DNA of 5,098 bases from Candidatus Nomurabacteria bacterium (GTDB taxonomy: Bacteria > Patescibacteriota > Minisyncoccia > Phycocordibacterales > UBA9973), in the NCBI GenBank assembly GCA_023267415.1, contig JAHFNM010000039.1, forward strand, positions 1 to 5,098, written 5' to 3'. The notes under the pieces were generated by a model, which ran no database searches, had not been told where the DNA came from, and saw only the letters and a list, made by a program, of their open reading frames with translations. The translations under genes and the position numbers were made by a program. Shown piece by piece: positions 4,595-5,098 of this stretch; position 1 is the first letter of the stretch; every line of letters begins with the position of its first letter.

Positions 4595-5017
4595 ATGGAA
4601 CTTCCAAACTTAGATTTCATGATTGTCAGCAATGATCTTTTCCACATCGAAAACGTTCGTCGGATATTATCGCGTCTGGGCATATTAGAATCTTCAATTC
4701 ACGCATATGAAGATCCGAATGACGCATTAACCTTCCTTTCAAAAAACGAGCTACGCGCCAAAGCGAAAGTGATCGCGCTTGTGGATATCACAATGACCCC
4801 TTGGACGGGATGGGAATTCTTAGACCGGGCATTCCAGCAAAAACCAAATGTTGGAAAGGATTATTTATTTCACATGCTATCAACTTCCGTAGACCGAAAA
4901 GAAATGGAAAGAGCAAATGCTGACAAACGAGTCGAATACTACATGGTAAAGGCTTTGACAAGAGAGTCAATCAGACTCATCATTCATGTCTTATCGAAGA
5001 GAAACAAAATTGCATAA
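4595..5017 (+). CDS. Single-domain response-regulator receiver, atypical acidic pocket
   Basis: A 140-residue stand-alone receiver (CheY-like) domain without an output domain. The phospho-acceptor is D64 in VDITMTPWTGWEFLD. The switch Ser/Thr lies in LSTS (95-98), and the conserved Lys is K119 in VKALT, which replaces the usual KPLT. The Asp/Glu pair that normally follows strand 1 reads V11-S-N-D14, so both standard acids are replaced and only the next position is acidic; Mg binding and phosphorylation may be altered. The WEFL stretch and the VDRKEMERA section resemble single-domain receivers I associate with Bacteroidetes, hinting at transfer. The gene is visibly more A+T-rich than dnaX. A TTG at 4589 extends the frame by two codons; ATG 4595 is preferred, though no Shine-Dalgarno is seen. 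The partner kinase is unknown. Confidence 0.85.
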   Translation: MELPNLDFMIVSNDLFHIENVRRILSRLGILESSIHAYEDPNDALTFLSKNELRAKAKVIALVDITMTPWTGWEFLDRAFQQKPNVGKDYLFHMLSTSVDRKEMERANADKRVEYYMVKALTRESIRLIIHVLSKRNKIA

Positions 5018-5034
5018 AGCTAAAACAGTTATTC

Positions 5035-5061
5035 AAAAATACGCTTCCGAGCGTGTTTTTT
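5035..5061. terminator. Intrinsic terminator after the receiver gene, bidirectional
   Basis: Stem ACGCT/AGCGT with a TCCG loop is extended by one T-G wobble and by AAAAA/TTTTT, followed by one more T on the plus strand. It begins 17 bases after the receiver stop. The A-run on the left gives a T-run on the minus strand too, so it could serve a convergent gene entering from the right. Confidence 0.75.
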
Positions 5062-5062
5062 A

Positions 5063-5098
5063 TTATACAAAAGAGGAAAGAAAATCCTTTACGACAAC
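5063..5098 (-). CDS. Possible C-terminal end of a convergent gene (cut by window edge)
   Basis: On the minus strand an open frame enters from the right edge and reads VVVKDFLSSFV before a TAA at 5065-5063, immediately before the bidirectional terminator. The geometry (two convergent genes sharing one terminator) is the only real support, as 11 codons are too few to judge. A competing plus-strand frame covers the same bases. Confidence 0.2.
   Translation of the reverse strand, partial: VVVKDFLSSFV

Noticed and set aside
4566..4613. 15-codon upstream frame MKISHKTTWLWNFQT overlapping the receiver start, possible leader peptide with two Trp
   Set aside because: The likely transcription start is near or after its ATG, and no attenuator hairpins lie between it and the receiver gene.
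1..5098. Mobile element, CRISPR array or phage remnant
   Set aside because: No transposase, integrase, terminal repeats or regularly spaced repeats were found on either strand.

Overview
The window looks like chromosomal DNA from a bacterium of the Patescibacteria/CPR type, most likely a Parcubacteria-like lineage. This is inferred from the look of the proteins and was not checked by any search. Points in favour: a short DnaX without the usual zinc module, small signal-anchored proteins of a kind I associate with these genomes, a zinc-knuckle MazG-like protein, a tRNA with no encoded CCA, and coding starts that lack Shine-Dalgarno sequences and sit just behind -10-like boxes. No phage, transposon or CRISPR material is visible.

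Layout, right to left, since almost everything is on the minus strand. At the right end a plus-strand single-domain receiver protein (4595-5017) is divergent from dnaX (4487-3453). They share a 107-base intergenic region holding both putative promoters and a near-perfect 21-bp dyad. Behind dnaX lies tRNA-Gln(UUG) (3362-3292), then a PhnB-like VOC protein (3256-2822) ending at a strong bidirectional hairpin terminator. The loop of that terminator overlaps the -35 box of the next gene. Then comes a tightly packed minus-strand cluster: a tandem MazG-like zinc protein (2731-2048), a membrane-anchored two-domain exported protein (1997-1272), a SET-domain lysine methyltransferase (1272-775), a membrane-anchored protein with a calcium-type loop (765-235), and a nucleotidyltransferase-like gene cut by the left edge (232-1).

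Housekeeping functions (clamp loader, tRNA-Gln) sit beside a cluster mixing nucleotide-handling proteins (MazG-like, nucleotidyltransferase-like), a protein methyltransferase and two envelope proteins. The cluster is compact (stop/start overlaps of the TAATG type, or gaps of 2 to 9 bases), but a hairpin and an extended -10 box between its first two genes suggest at least two transcripts. No single pathway joining these genes can be demonstrated from the sequence.

The points most worth following are the MazG-like protein, an internal duplication whose first half has lost the metal-binding acids while both halves keep identical cysteine knuckles; the bacterial SET protein with a complete post-SET zinc site; the receiver lacking the usual acidic pair; and the consistent pattern of SD-less, possibly leaderless starts.
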